Source: an uncultured Clostridia bacterium (GTDB lineage Bacteria; Bacillota; Clostridia; Christensenellales; Borkfalkiaceae). Taken from it: a stretch of DNA of 55,932 bases. Where the stretch lies: NCBI GenBank assembly GCA_944354035.1, contig CALVPS010000009.1, positions 1-55,932 of the forward strand, in the 5' to 3' direction. The position numbers and the translations under genes were made by a program. Of the stretch, positions 49,547 through 55,932 are shown piece after piece. The notes below the pieces were generated by a model that did not search any database, was not told where the DNA came from, and saw only the letters and a program-made list of their open reading frames with translations. How positions within the stretch are numbered: position 1 is the stretch's first letter; every line of letters begins with the position of its first letter.

Positions 49547-50722
49547 CTAACGAACCAGATCTTTCATGTAGGCGTACACTTCCTCTTCACTGTCGAAGCA
49601 GGCGATGTAACGGAAATCGCCCATGGCGGGCGCCAGCGCACGGTCGACCGGCCCGTATTCCGTCAGCCGATCGGCATACTTTTTTAACACATCGGTATGG
49701 GAAAGCGCATAGTGTTTTTTATTACGCCGTCCCACAAAGGCGCAGTTTACCGTGTGCGCGGGCGCGGCCGAAACAGGCCGCCCGCAGATCATATCCGCCC
49801 AGATCTCGTACACGTCCACATGGTTGGCGTAATTCATCATGTCGGGCGAACAGCCGCCGGAGGGGCGCATGTTTACCTCGAGCGCGACGATCTCCCCCTT
49901 TTTGCCCAGGTGGCAGTCGCTGTTCAGGCGGAAAAATTCAAAGTGAACAAAGCGGCTCTTTACGCCGAAACTCTTTACCGCCGCGCGCCCCTTTTTGCGC
50001 ACTTCGTCGGGCAGCGCCTTTACAATGTAAAACAGACTTTCGCCACCGTCGTTTACCACATCCATCAGCGAACCCGTCGTCACATTGCCCGTCTCGAATA
50101 CGGGCTCCCCCTGCGCGTTCACGATCGCGTCGTACGAACATACCGTGCCGTCGACATACTCTTCCATGATATATCCCGTATGCCCCGCCGCAAAAAAGCG
50201 CTTTAAATCGTCTTCGCAGGTAATGGGATAAGTGGCGTTGGCGCCCACGCCGTTATCGGGCTTTACCACGGCGCGCCCCGCCTCGCTTAAAAACGCGCGG
50301 CACGTTTGGTAGTCGTCCGCCATACAGTAGCGCGCCACGGGAATGCCCGCCGCGCGGTAGCGTTCCTTCATGGCCGATTTATACTTTACGGGGTGCATGT
50401 CCCCGGGGTGAAATCCGCTTGCGATGTTGAAGTCGGCGCGCAGGCGCGCATCCTGCTCCAGCCAATACTCGTTGTTGCTCTCCAGCCAGTCGGCGCGGCC
50501 ATACTTGTGCAAAAAGAACGCAACGCCGCGGTACACGTCATCGTAGTTCTCCAGCGTCGGGACCCAATAATACTCGTCGAGCGCCGTACGCACCTCCTCC
50601 TTGAGTTCGGCGTACGGACAATCGCCTATCCCCAACACGCGCATGCCGCGCTTTTTTAACGCCGCACAAAAGCGCCAATAGCTTTCGGGAAAGTTGGGAG
50701 ACCGAAAAATAAAATTACCCAT
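49547..50722 (-). CDS. ATP-grasp carboxylate-amine ligase-like protein
   Basis: 391 residues. N-terminal Rossmann-like domain (1-105), ATP-grasp lid AVVKPDNGVGANATYPI (about 170-186), IMEEYVDGTVCSYDAI, and metal residues in ALEVNMRPSGGCSPDMMNYA. Resembles biotin carboxylase-like/peptide ligases (carB-like). Substrate unknown. Starts 3 bp after the esterase gene, so the two form an operon; an activated amino acid or peptide ester pathway is possible. Confidence 0.82.
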   Translation of the reverse strand: MGNFIFRSPNFPESYWRFCAALKKRGMRVLGIGDCPYAELKEEVRTALDEYYWVPTLENYDDVYRGVAFFLHKYGRADWLESNNEYWLEQDARLRADFNIASGFHPGDMHPVKYKSAMKERYRAAGIPVARYCMADDYQTCRAFLSEAGRAVVKPDNGVGANATYPITCEDDLKRFFAAGHTGYIMEEYVDGTVCSYDAIVNAQGEPVFETGNVTTGSLMDVVNDGGESLFYIVKALPDEVRKKGRAAVKSFGVKSRFVHFEFFRLNSDCHLGKKGEIVALEVNMRPSGGCSPDMMNYANHVDVYEIWADMICGRPVSAAPAHTVNCAFVGRRNKKHYALSHTDVLKKYADRLTEYGPVDRALAPAMGDFRYIACFDSEEEVYAYMKDLVR

Positions 50723-50725
50723 ATG

Positions 50726-51484
50726 TTACACTCCTTCTTTTGCCTGCGGATATCCTAAAAACGCAAACGCGCGCGGAAGACGGGCGCGCCATGCAGCCTC
50801 GTTATGGCGTCCTCCGGGCGCCATGTAAAACTCGTATTCCCCGCCCCACTCTTTTAAGGCGCGCTCTACCAACTCCAGCGCGGGCCGCTGATATTTGGCA
50901 TAGCGTTTTAATTCCGCCGTGCCGTAGTCAAAATACAGCGCCGCGTCCGCCGGCAGTTCGCGGCAGAGGCGGGCGCTTTCTTTGCCGTCCGCCCATACTG
51001 CGGCCGACATGGAAACCGCGCGAGAGAACACGTTCCCGTAGGCGGAAAGCGCATAGATCGCCATCAGTCCGCCCATGGAACTCCCCATCACAAAGGTATT
51101 TTTCCGATCGGGACGGGTGGGAAAACGCTCGTCGATCAGCCGCTTAAAGGGCCCCGTCATCCAATCCATAAATTGCCCGCCCCTCCCCGACGAGCAGACC
51201 TCGTCGCTGATGCGGAAAGGAAAGGGCGAATATTCGCTCAGACGGTTGCGTTTATCGCACTCCGCCGTGGCGACGATCATCCCGACGCGGTTGCGCTGCA
51301 AAAAGTCGGCAAGCCGCCAGCTTTGACCGTAGGGCGCGCGCTCATCCCAAAAGGCATTTTGCCCGTCAAAAAAGTAGAGTACGGGAAAGGGCCCTTCCCC
51401 CTCGGGACAATACACATAGGCGTTGCGCTTTTCCTCGCCCGCGGGCGCGGGCACGGTCACCTCAAATTCACAGATCATGTCCAT
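50726..51484 (-). CDS. Esterase-D-like alpha/beta hydrolase
   Basis: 252 residues from ATG 51484 (250 from 51478). Nucleophile elbow VMGSSMGGLMAIY with catalytic Ser, late Asp and GGRHNEAAW His. Resembles the putative esterase/enterochelin esterase-like family; cytoplasmic, no signal. The -10 box TATAAT touches the first ATG (51485-51490), so transcription should start near 51478, at the second ATG (MICEFEVTV); GGGAGG before the first ATG would only be read on longer transcripts. Operon with the ATP-grasp gene. Confidence 0.85.
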   Translation of the reverse strand: MDMICEFEVTVPAPAGEEKRNAYVYCPEGEGPFPVLYFFDGQNAFWDERAPYGQSWRLADFLQRNRVGMIVATAECDKRNRLSEYSPFPFRISDEVCSSGRGGQFMDWMTGPFKRLIDERFPTRPDRKNTFVMGSSMGGLMAIYALSAYGNVFSRAVSMSAAVWADGKESARLCRELPADAALYFDYGTAELKRYAKYQRPALELVERALKEWGGEYEFYMAPGGRHNEAAWRARLPRAFAFLGYPQAKEGV

Positions 51485-51513
51485 ATTATACCTCCCGCGA
51501 AAAAAAATGTCAA
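51485..51513 (-). promoter_or_regulatory. Consensus promoter overlapping the esterase start
   Basis: Minus strand TTGACA (51508-51513), 17-bp spacer, TATAAT (51485-51490), then ATGGAC and a second ATG at 51478. Predicts a leaderless mRNA. Confidence 0.8.
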
Positions 51514-51572
51514 TTCTCCCGACACAAAATTGCCGTTCGGCGCATATATTTTCCCCCAGCATTTTCCGACGC

Positions 51573-51601
51573 TTGACAAGTAAAATGTAATAGTATATAA
51601 T
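51573..51601 (+). promoter_or_regulatory. Consensus promoter of the acetyltransferase-like gene
   Basis: TTGACA (51573-51578), 17-bp spacer, TATAAT (51596-51601); GGAAAGGA and ATG at 51639 follow. Confidence 0.9.
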
Positions 51602-51638
51602 GACAAGTATAAATTCACATTCGGAAAGGAGCGAACGT

Positions 51639-52775
51639 ATGGTCACGATCACCGAAGTACGCACCCGGCGCCAGCGCAAGGCGTTTATTGAATTTCCTTT
51701 GACCCTGTACAAGGGCAACGACTGTTTTGTGCCTCCTCTGTACAGCGATGAAAAAAAACTGTTCCGTAAAAATTATCACTATTACGACACCTGCGAGGCG
51801 GTGTATTATCTGGCCCTGCGCGATGGCAAAACGGTGGGCAGGATCTCGGGCATCCTGCATAGAGCCGCCAACGAAAAATGGAAACAGCGGCGCGTGCGGT
51901 TTACGCGGTTCGACTGCATCGACGACCAAGAGGTGGCCGACGCGCTGTTCGGGGCCGTTGAACAATGGGCCGCCGACAAGGGCATGGACGAAATCGTGGG
52001 GCCGCTCGGCTTTTCCGACCTGGAGCGCGAAGGACTGCTGATCGAAGGGTTTGACGAACTTTCTACCTTTGAGGAACAATACAACTACCCCTATTACCAA
52101 AAACTTATCGAACATCGCGGCTATCAAAAGGAAGTAGACTGGGTGGAACATAAGCTGTACCCCGCCAAAAATCCCGATCCGCGCCTGAAAGAGGTGTGCG
52201 ACAAGGTGATGGCGCGGCAAAACCTGCATCTGAGCAATACCAAAAACACGCGCACGTTTATCAAACTCTACAAAGACAGCTTTTTTGAACTGCTCGACAC
52301 GACATACGCCGACATTTACGGCACCGTCCCCTTTACCGACAAGATGAAGCGGGAACTGATAAAAAGTTTCCGACAGATCATCGATATTCGCTATGTCGCC
52401 ATGATCCTCGACGAAAACGAACGGCCCGTGTGCTTCGGGCTGTGCTTCCCCTCCATCGCCCGCGCCGTACAAAAATCGGGCGGCAGGCTCACGCTGCCCA
52501 CCCTGTTCCGTATTTTAAAGGCGGTGAAGCAGCCCGAGGTGATCGACCTTGCGCTGATCGGCGTGCTGCCCGCCTACCGCGGCGCCAGCCTGGTGATGAT
52601 CGACGCGATCGGGCGCATGATGACGGAAGGCACCGCAAAATATTGCGAGACCAACCTGAATTTAGAGGACAACCACGCCATTTTAAACCAGTGGAAGCAC
52701 TTTGACAACGTATTGCACAAGCGCCGCCGCTGCTTTATAAAGCGGCTTACCCCGCCCGCGCACGATCGGACGTGA
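51639..52775 (+). CDS. GNAT-like N-acetyltransferase family protein
   Basis: 378 residues from ATG 51639. Looks like two linked GNAT-type halves: first about 1-190 (AVYYLALRDGKTVGRISGIL, MDEIVGPLGFSDLEREGLLI), second about 200-370 with the CoA-loop-like region LALIGVLPAYRGASLVMIDA (about 308-327). Members of this group are common and uncharacterised in Clostridia. Acceptor unknown. Divergent from the esterase operon, promoters 60 bp apart. Confidence 0.75.
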   Translation: MVTITEVRTRRQRKAFIEFPLTLYKGNDCFVPPLYSDEKKLFRKNYHYYDTCEAVYYLALRDGKTVGRISGILHRAANEKWKQRRVRFTRFDCIDDQEVADALFGAVEQWAADKGMDEIVGPLGFSDLEREGLLIEGFDELSTFEEQYNYPYYQKLIEHRGYQKEVDWVEHKLYPAKNPDPRLKEVCDKVMARQNLHLSNTKNTRTFIKLYKDSFFELLDTTYADIYGTVPFTDKMKRELIKSFRQIIDIRYVAMILDENERPVCFGLCFPSIARAVQKSGGRLTLPTLFRILKAVKQPEVIDLALIGVLPAYRGASLVMIDAIGRMMTEGTAKYCETNLNLEDNHAILNQWKHFDNVLHKRRRCFIKRLTPPAHDRT

Positions 52776-52837
52776 CCACACGGACGGCTGCAGCGCGGCT
52801 CTGCACGCAGAGCCGCAAAAATGTACCGCAGAAGACG

Positions 52838-52866
52838 GCGCGGCGCCCCGTACGGGGCGCCGCGTT
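52838..52866 (+). terminator. GC-rich palindrome after the acetyltransferase-like gene
   Basis: CGCGGCGCCCCGTACGGGGC continuing to a perfect inverted repeat, then TTCCGTTTTA. Probable terminator. Confidence 0.6.
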
Positions 52867-52978
52867 CCGTTTTATGCCGCGGCCGCCCACGCAGCGGGCC
52901 GATTGCCACTACGAATCGGCTCCTGATCGGGGAACGACCGAAGAGGAACCTTTTACGGCATGTAAAAGGGCAATCGCG

Positions 52979-53002
52979 CGGCGAAGGGATATCCCTTCGC
53001 CG
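52979..53002. repeat. Perfect 24-bp palindrome
   Basis: CGGCGAAGGGAT and its exact inverse complement, next to the dispersed repeat copy 2. Terminator stem or protein site. Confidence 0.6.
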
Positions 53003-53013
53003 TTTATATATAA

Positions 53014-53250
53014 GAAAACCCGCGGATAGGCTGCGGGTACAAGAGAGGTTTTGCCGATGAACAGAATGAAATGCTATTGATTTGTGAAAACAAGACCTCC
53101 GCAACGGCCGCATGGCTCGGCGCCGTTTTCCGTCTTGCCCACCCTTATAAAGGGCGGGTGCCGAACGAAGCGAGGCGAAAGGGCCGTAACGGTCGGCACC
53201 GCGCAGGTACGACGCCCCTTCCAGCGGGCGCGTTCCTCGCCCTTGCCTCC
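53014..53250 (-). repeat. Dispersed ~240-bp repeat, copy 2 (inverted)
   Basis: Inverse of 37613-37848, in the 738-bp gene-free stretch 52776-53513. Same terminator-like end (AACCCGCGG...). Apart from this repeat and the two palindromes I see nothing in that stretch. Confidence 0.85.
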
Positions 53251-53513
53251 CCTTTACAAGAGGCGGCAAGCGATGGAGAAGACGCAAGACCCGTTTACGG
53301 GGAACGGGGACCGATCGCATGGCGGTCTTGCCTTCCGGGCGCGGTTTGCGCGCCGCCGACAGCATTCGGACTTACGGCCCGTCCCGCTTATGGCGGCACG
53401 CGCCGCAGGCGAAGTAAAATAACCATCCGCCGGCCATGCCGACGGATGGTTATTCGCTTATCCTGCCGGGCCGCACCCCCCGTAGGATGTTTGCCGTGCC
53501 CCGTACGGGGCGG

Positions 53514-54827
53514 TCAGTTTTTGCGGTAGATACACGCCGTATGCGGCGGCAGATAAATATCGTTTAAGTTGCGCACCTGCCCGTCGAGCAGGTTGACTCC
53601 TTCGGCCTCTTCCACGCGCACGGTGCAGTCGCCGTCGCCGATATTGACGGCAACGATGATTTTTTCGCTCCCAAACTCACGCGTAAACGAAAAATTCGTG
53701 TTCATACAGGTAGCCTTGGCATATGTGCCGTACGAAAGCGCCGGGCATTCCCTGCGGATCGCCGCAAGCTTGGTAAGATGCGCCGTCAGCGCGGGGTGCG
53801 CGCTCTTATCGATCGCGTCGATACAGGGGCGCAGGTTGTAATCGAGGTCAGACTTATCACCCTCCGCGCCGAACTCCGACCCGTAATACAGGCAGGGGAT
53901 CCCCGGCATGGTGTACAGCAGCGTGTACAAATTGTACAGATCGGCCCTGTTTTTTAAGGCCGTACAGGCGCGTTCCACGTCGTGATTATCTACAAAGTTC
54001 AAAAGGTGCTTGCCCTTGAACAGCGCCCAGGGCGTATCGGCGAACAGGCGGCTCATCGAATGCTCTATTTCAAACAGGTTGCCCGAATTGAACGCCGAGA
54101 TCATGCTGCGGAACCCCTCGTAATTGGTGATGGAATCCAGCCGCTCGGGACATACGTTCTGCTGAAAATTGTTGTTGTGGATCACCTCGCCCACCAAAAA
54201 GAACTCCGCTTTTTTTTCGTTGACGGTGCGGCGGAGCATCTCCATGAACCACGGAGGCAGCAGATAGCTCACGTCCAGGCGCAGCCCGTCGATATCGAAT
54301 GCGTCGATCCAGAACCGAACCGCGTCCATCAGATAGCGCTGCAGGTCCGCATTTTCCAGCCGCAGTTTTACCAGCTCGGGATGCCCCTCCCAATTTTCGT
54401 AATTCAACCCGTCGTTGTAGCGCGAATTTCCGTAAAAATCGATGTTGAACCAAAAGCGGTAATCCGTCTCCTCGCGACGCGACAACACCTCGCGGAAGGG
54501 CGGAAACGAACGTCCCACATGGTTGAACACCCCGTCCAGCACCACGCGGATGCCCGCCGCATGAAAAGCCTTTACCAGCGCGGCAAACTCTTCGTTGGTG
54601 CCCAGCCGACGATCCACCCTGTAAAAATCTGCGGTGTCGTACCCGTGCCGCTCGCTTTCGAACAACGGATTCAGCAGCACGGCGCCGATCCCGAGCTCCT
54701 TCAGCCGCGAGATCTCCGCCTCGATCTTCCACAGACGATGGCGCACTTCGCCAAAGTCATTTTCTCGTTCGGCGCCGCAAAAGCCGAGCGGATAGATCTG
54801 ATAAAATACACTTTCGTCAAACCACAT
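53514..54827 (-). CDS. GH13 alpha-amylase family enzyme
   Basis: 437 residues, cytoplasmic. Conserved GH13 regions: VVLDGVFNHVGRSF (region I), DGLRLDVSYL (II, nucleophile Asp), FFLVGEVIH (III, acid/base Glu), LNFVDNHDVER (IV). Short C-terminal beta domain ends YLPPHTACIYRKN. Single-domain size fits an intracellular maltodextrin hydrolase or neopullulanase-like enzyme. ATG 54827 with GAGGAG; promoter TTGTCA-N17-TACAAT at 54853-54881. Acts on alpha-1,4-glucans; exact specificity not readable. Confidence 0.88.
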   Translation of the reverse strand: MWFDESVFYQIYPLGFCGAERENDFGEVRHRLWKIEAEISRLKELGIGAVLLNPLFESERHGYDTADFYRVDRRLGTNEEFAALVKAFHAAGIRVVLDGVFNHVGRSFPPFREVLSRREETDYRFWFNIDFYGNSRYNDGLNYENWEGHPELVKLRLENADLQRYLMDAVRFWIDAFDIDGLRLDVSYLLPPWFMEMLRRTVNEKKAEFFLVGEVIHNNNFQQNVCPERLDSITNYEGFRSMISAFNSGNLFEIEHSMSRLFADTPWALFKGKHLLNFVDNHDVERACTALKNRADLYNLYTLLYTMPGIPCLYYGSEFGAEGDKSDLDYNLRPCIDAIDKSAHPALTAHLTKLAAIRRECPALSYGTYAKATCMNTNFSFTREFGSEKIIVAVNIGDGDCTVRVEEAEGVNLLDGQVRNLNDIYLPPHTACIYRKN

Positions 54828-54852
54828 AACCGTTCTCCTCTTCCATCTCTTT

Positions 54853-54881
54853 ATTGTACCATGAAACCTCCCGTTTGACAA
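54853..54881 (-). promoter_or_regulatory. Promoter of the amylase gene
   Basis: Minus strand TTGTCA (54876-54881), 17-bp spacer, TACAAT (54853-54858). Confidence 0.6.
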
Positions 54882-55103
54882 GGGGGCAATTTTTATTTTT
54901 TTTTGCCGCTTTTATTTTTAAGATTTGCGCTTCTCCTGCCGATCCGTCGTATCGGTCGCATTGCGTTTTCTTATTTTGCGTGCCGCGTACGGCGCGGCGC
55001 CGTTTTATCGGCCGCATACCGATAAGCGGACGTTATCGTTGCAGCATGCCGCTCCAGGGCGCCCGTATTTTTCAGAGGAGTGCGGCAGGCGGGCAAAAGG
55101 CGC

Positions 55104-55132
55104 TTGCATTCGGCGCAAAAAGCGTGTATAAT
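55104..55132 (+). promoter_or_regulatory. Promoter of the M18 aminopeptidase gene
   Basis: TTGCAT (55104-55109), 17-bp spacer, TATAAT (55127-55132). Confidence 0.8.
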
Positions 55133-55156
55133 GGGGCTGTTTTTACGGAGGACTGT

Positions 55157-55932
55157 ATGAGAGCATCCCTTTCGGAATTTTCACGATTTTTAGAGCGCTC
55201 GTATACGGCGTATCACGCAGCGGAGAACGCCGCGCAATTTTTGCGCGAAAACGGCTTTACGGAACTGCACGAAACGCAGCCCTGGCAACTGCAGTCGGGC
55301 GGGCGGTACTTTGTGCTGCGCGGCGGCAGCAGCCTTATCGCCTTTTGCAACGACGACGTGCGCGAAGGATTTAAACTGATCGTAAGCCATACCGATTCGC
55401 CCTGCTTAAAATTAAAGGAAAACGCCGCCCTTTCGGACGGGGCGTTTACCCGGCTGAATGTGGAGCCGTACGGCGGCGGGCTTTGGTACACCTTTTTTGA
55501 CCGCCCCCTGCGCCTGGCGGGACGCATTGTGCGCGCCGAGGGCGAACGGCTGGTTCCGGCATGCGCGGCAAGCGACTTTTTGGTGAACATCCCCTCGCTT
55601 GCGATCCACATGAACCGCGAAGCCAACGAAAAATTTGCGCCGGGTCTTCAGACCGATCTCATGCCCGTTCTGTGCCTGAAAACGGCGCAGCTGCACGAGT
55701 GTTTCGGCCCCTATGCCGCAGCCGATCTGTTTGCCGCATGCGCCGAACCGCCCTTTCTCTGGGGCGCACACGAAGAATTTTTATCCGCACCCCGCATCGA
55801 TAATCTTACGGGCGTATTCTATTCGCTGCGGGCACTTGCGGCGGGAGGGACGGGCGCCTGCGTAGCCGCCTGTGTCGACAGGGAAGGGATAGGCAGCCGT
55901 ACGTACCGCGGCGAGGGCCGCGACTTTTTGCG
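55157..55932 (+). CDS. M18-family aminopeptidase, 5' part
   Basis: Open from ATG 55157 (site ACGGAGGAC) to the window edge, 258 codons; the rest is outside. Reads MRASLSEFSRFLERSYTAYH, the zinc motif LIVSHTDSPCLKLK (His-x-Asp), IHMNREANEK and PRIDNLTGVFYSL, all typical of aspartyl/M18 aminopeptidases. At the site where the family has DNEEIGS it reads DREGIGS, so one of the two adjacent catalytic/metal glutamates is Gly. Cytoplasmic peptidase by family; activity uncertain because of that change. Confidence 0.85.
   Translation, partial: MRASLSEFSRFLERSYTAYHAAENAAQFLRENGFTELHETQPWQLQSGGRYFVLRGGSSLIAFCNDDVREGFKLIVSHTDSPCLKLKENAALSDGAFTRLNVEPYGGGLWYTFFDRPLRLAGRIVRAEGERLVPACAASDFLVNIPSLAIHMNREANEKFAPGLQTDLMPVLCLKTAQLHECFGPYAAADLFAACAEPPFLWGAHEEFLSAPRIDNLTGVFYSLRALAAGGTGACVAACVDREGIGSRTYRGEGRDFL

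Noticed and set aside
52574..53422. Long frames across the 53-kb repeat copy
   Set aside because: They follow the dispersed non-coding repeat and contain stops in the other copy's frames.

Overview
The window looks like the chromosome of a strictly anaerobic, GC-rich Clostridia-type Firmicute, probably an uncultured gut lineage; a Christensenellales-like host is only a guess. Reasons: sigma-A promoters of the TTGACA-N17-TATAAT type, GGAGG ribosome sites, a second type IIA topoisomerase pair, a FeoA-FeoA-FeoB iron system, an iron-type alcohol dehydrogenase, a homologue of clostridial (Re)-citrate synthase and no respiratory genes.

Layout. 1-14.7 kb: housekeeping and sugar genes: glycerol kinase, a zinc-type macrodomain protein and an aconitase-family hydratase (minus strand), a small PH-domain membrane protein that looks leaderless, a short-chain dehydrogenase broken by a poly-A tract, a YitT protein, an AraC regulator divergent from a transporter plus GH2 beta-glucuronidase pair, a flavoprotein and Fe-alcohol dehydrogenase divergent from a LysR regulator, then tRNA-Gly(CCC).

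14.78-31.44 kb: a 16.6-kb element integrated in the 3' end of that tRNA, bounded by 23-bp direct repeats. It has a tyrosine integrase and an XRE repressor on the plus strand, and on the minus strand a long gene train with a Zot-like (inovirus pI-type) assembly ATPase, a secreted and C-terminally anchored 606-residue protein followed by a four-helix membrane protein (the pIII/pVI arrangement), three paralogous membrane-anchored Ig-like proteins, many small basic proteins and a replication initiator. There is no terminase, portal, tail or lysin gene. I read it as a filamentous-phage (inovirus-type) prophage of a Gram-positive host. Unusual parts are an initiator that ends in a helicase-loader-type zinc motif beside iteron-like repeats instead of a visible HUH nickase, three small RNAs transcribed against the gene train, a short conserved peptide/hairpin element repeated at gene junctions, and a type I toxin-antitoxin-like module at the left end.

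31.44-33.1 kb: remains of an older tailed-phage gene interrupted by a small membrane-protein gene with its own leaderless promoter. The original terminator of the tRNA lies just right of attR, so the element separated the tRNA from it.

33.2-55.9 kb: mostly minus-strand host genes: ATP-grasp ligase, SPFH/zinc-ribbon pair, topoisomerase A and B subunits, (Re)-citrate synthase-like protein with a membrane protein, Feo iron uptake under four operator palindromes, an esterase/ATP-grasp operon, an acetyltransferase, a GH13 amylase, and the start of an M18 aminopeptidase that runs off the right edge. Two copies of a roughly 240-bp non-coding repeat lie in inverted orientation at 37.6 and 53.1 kb.
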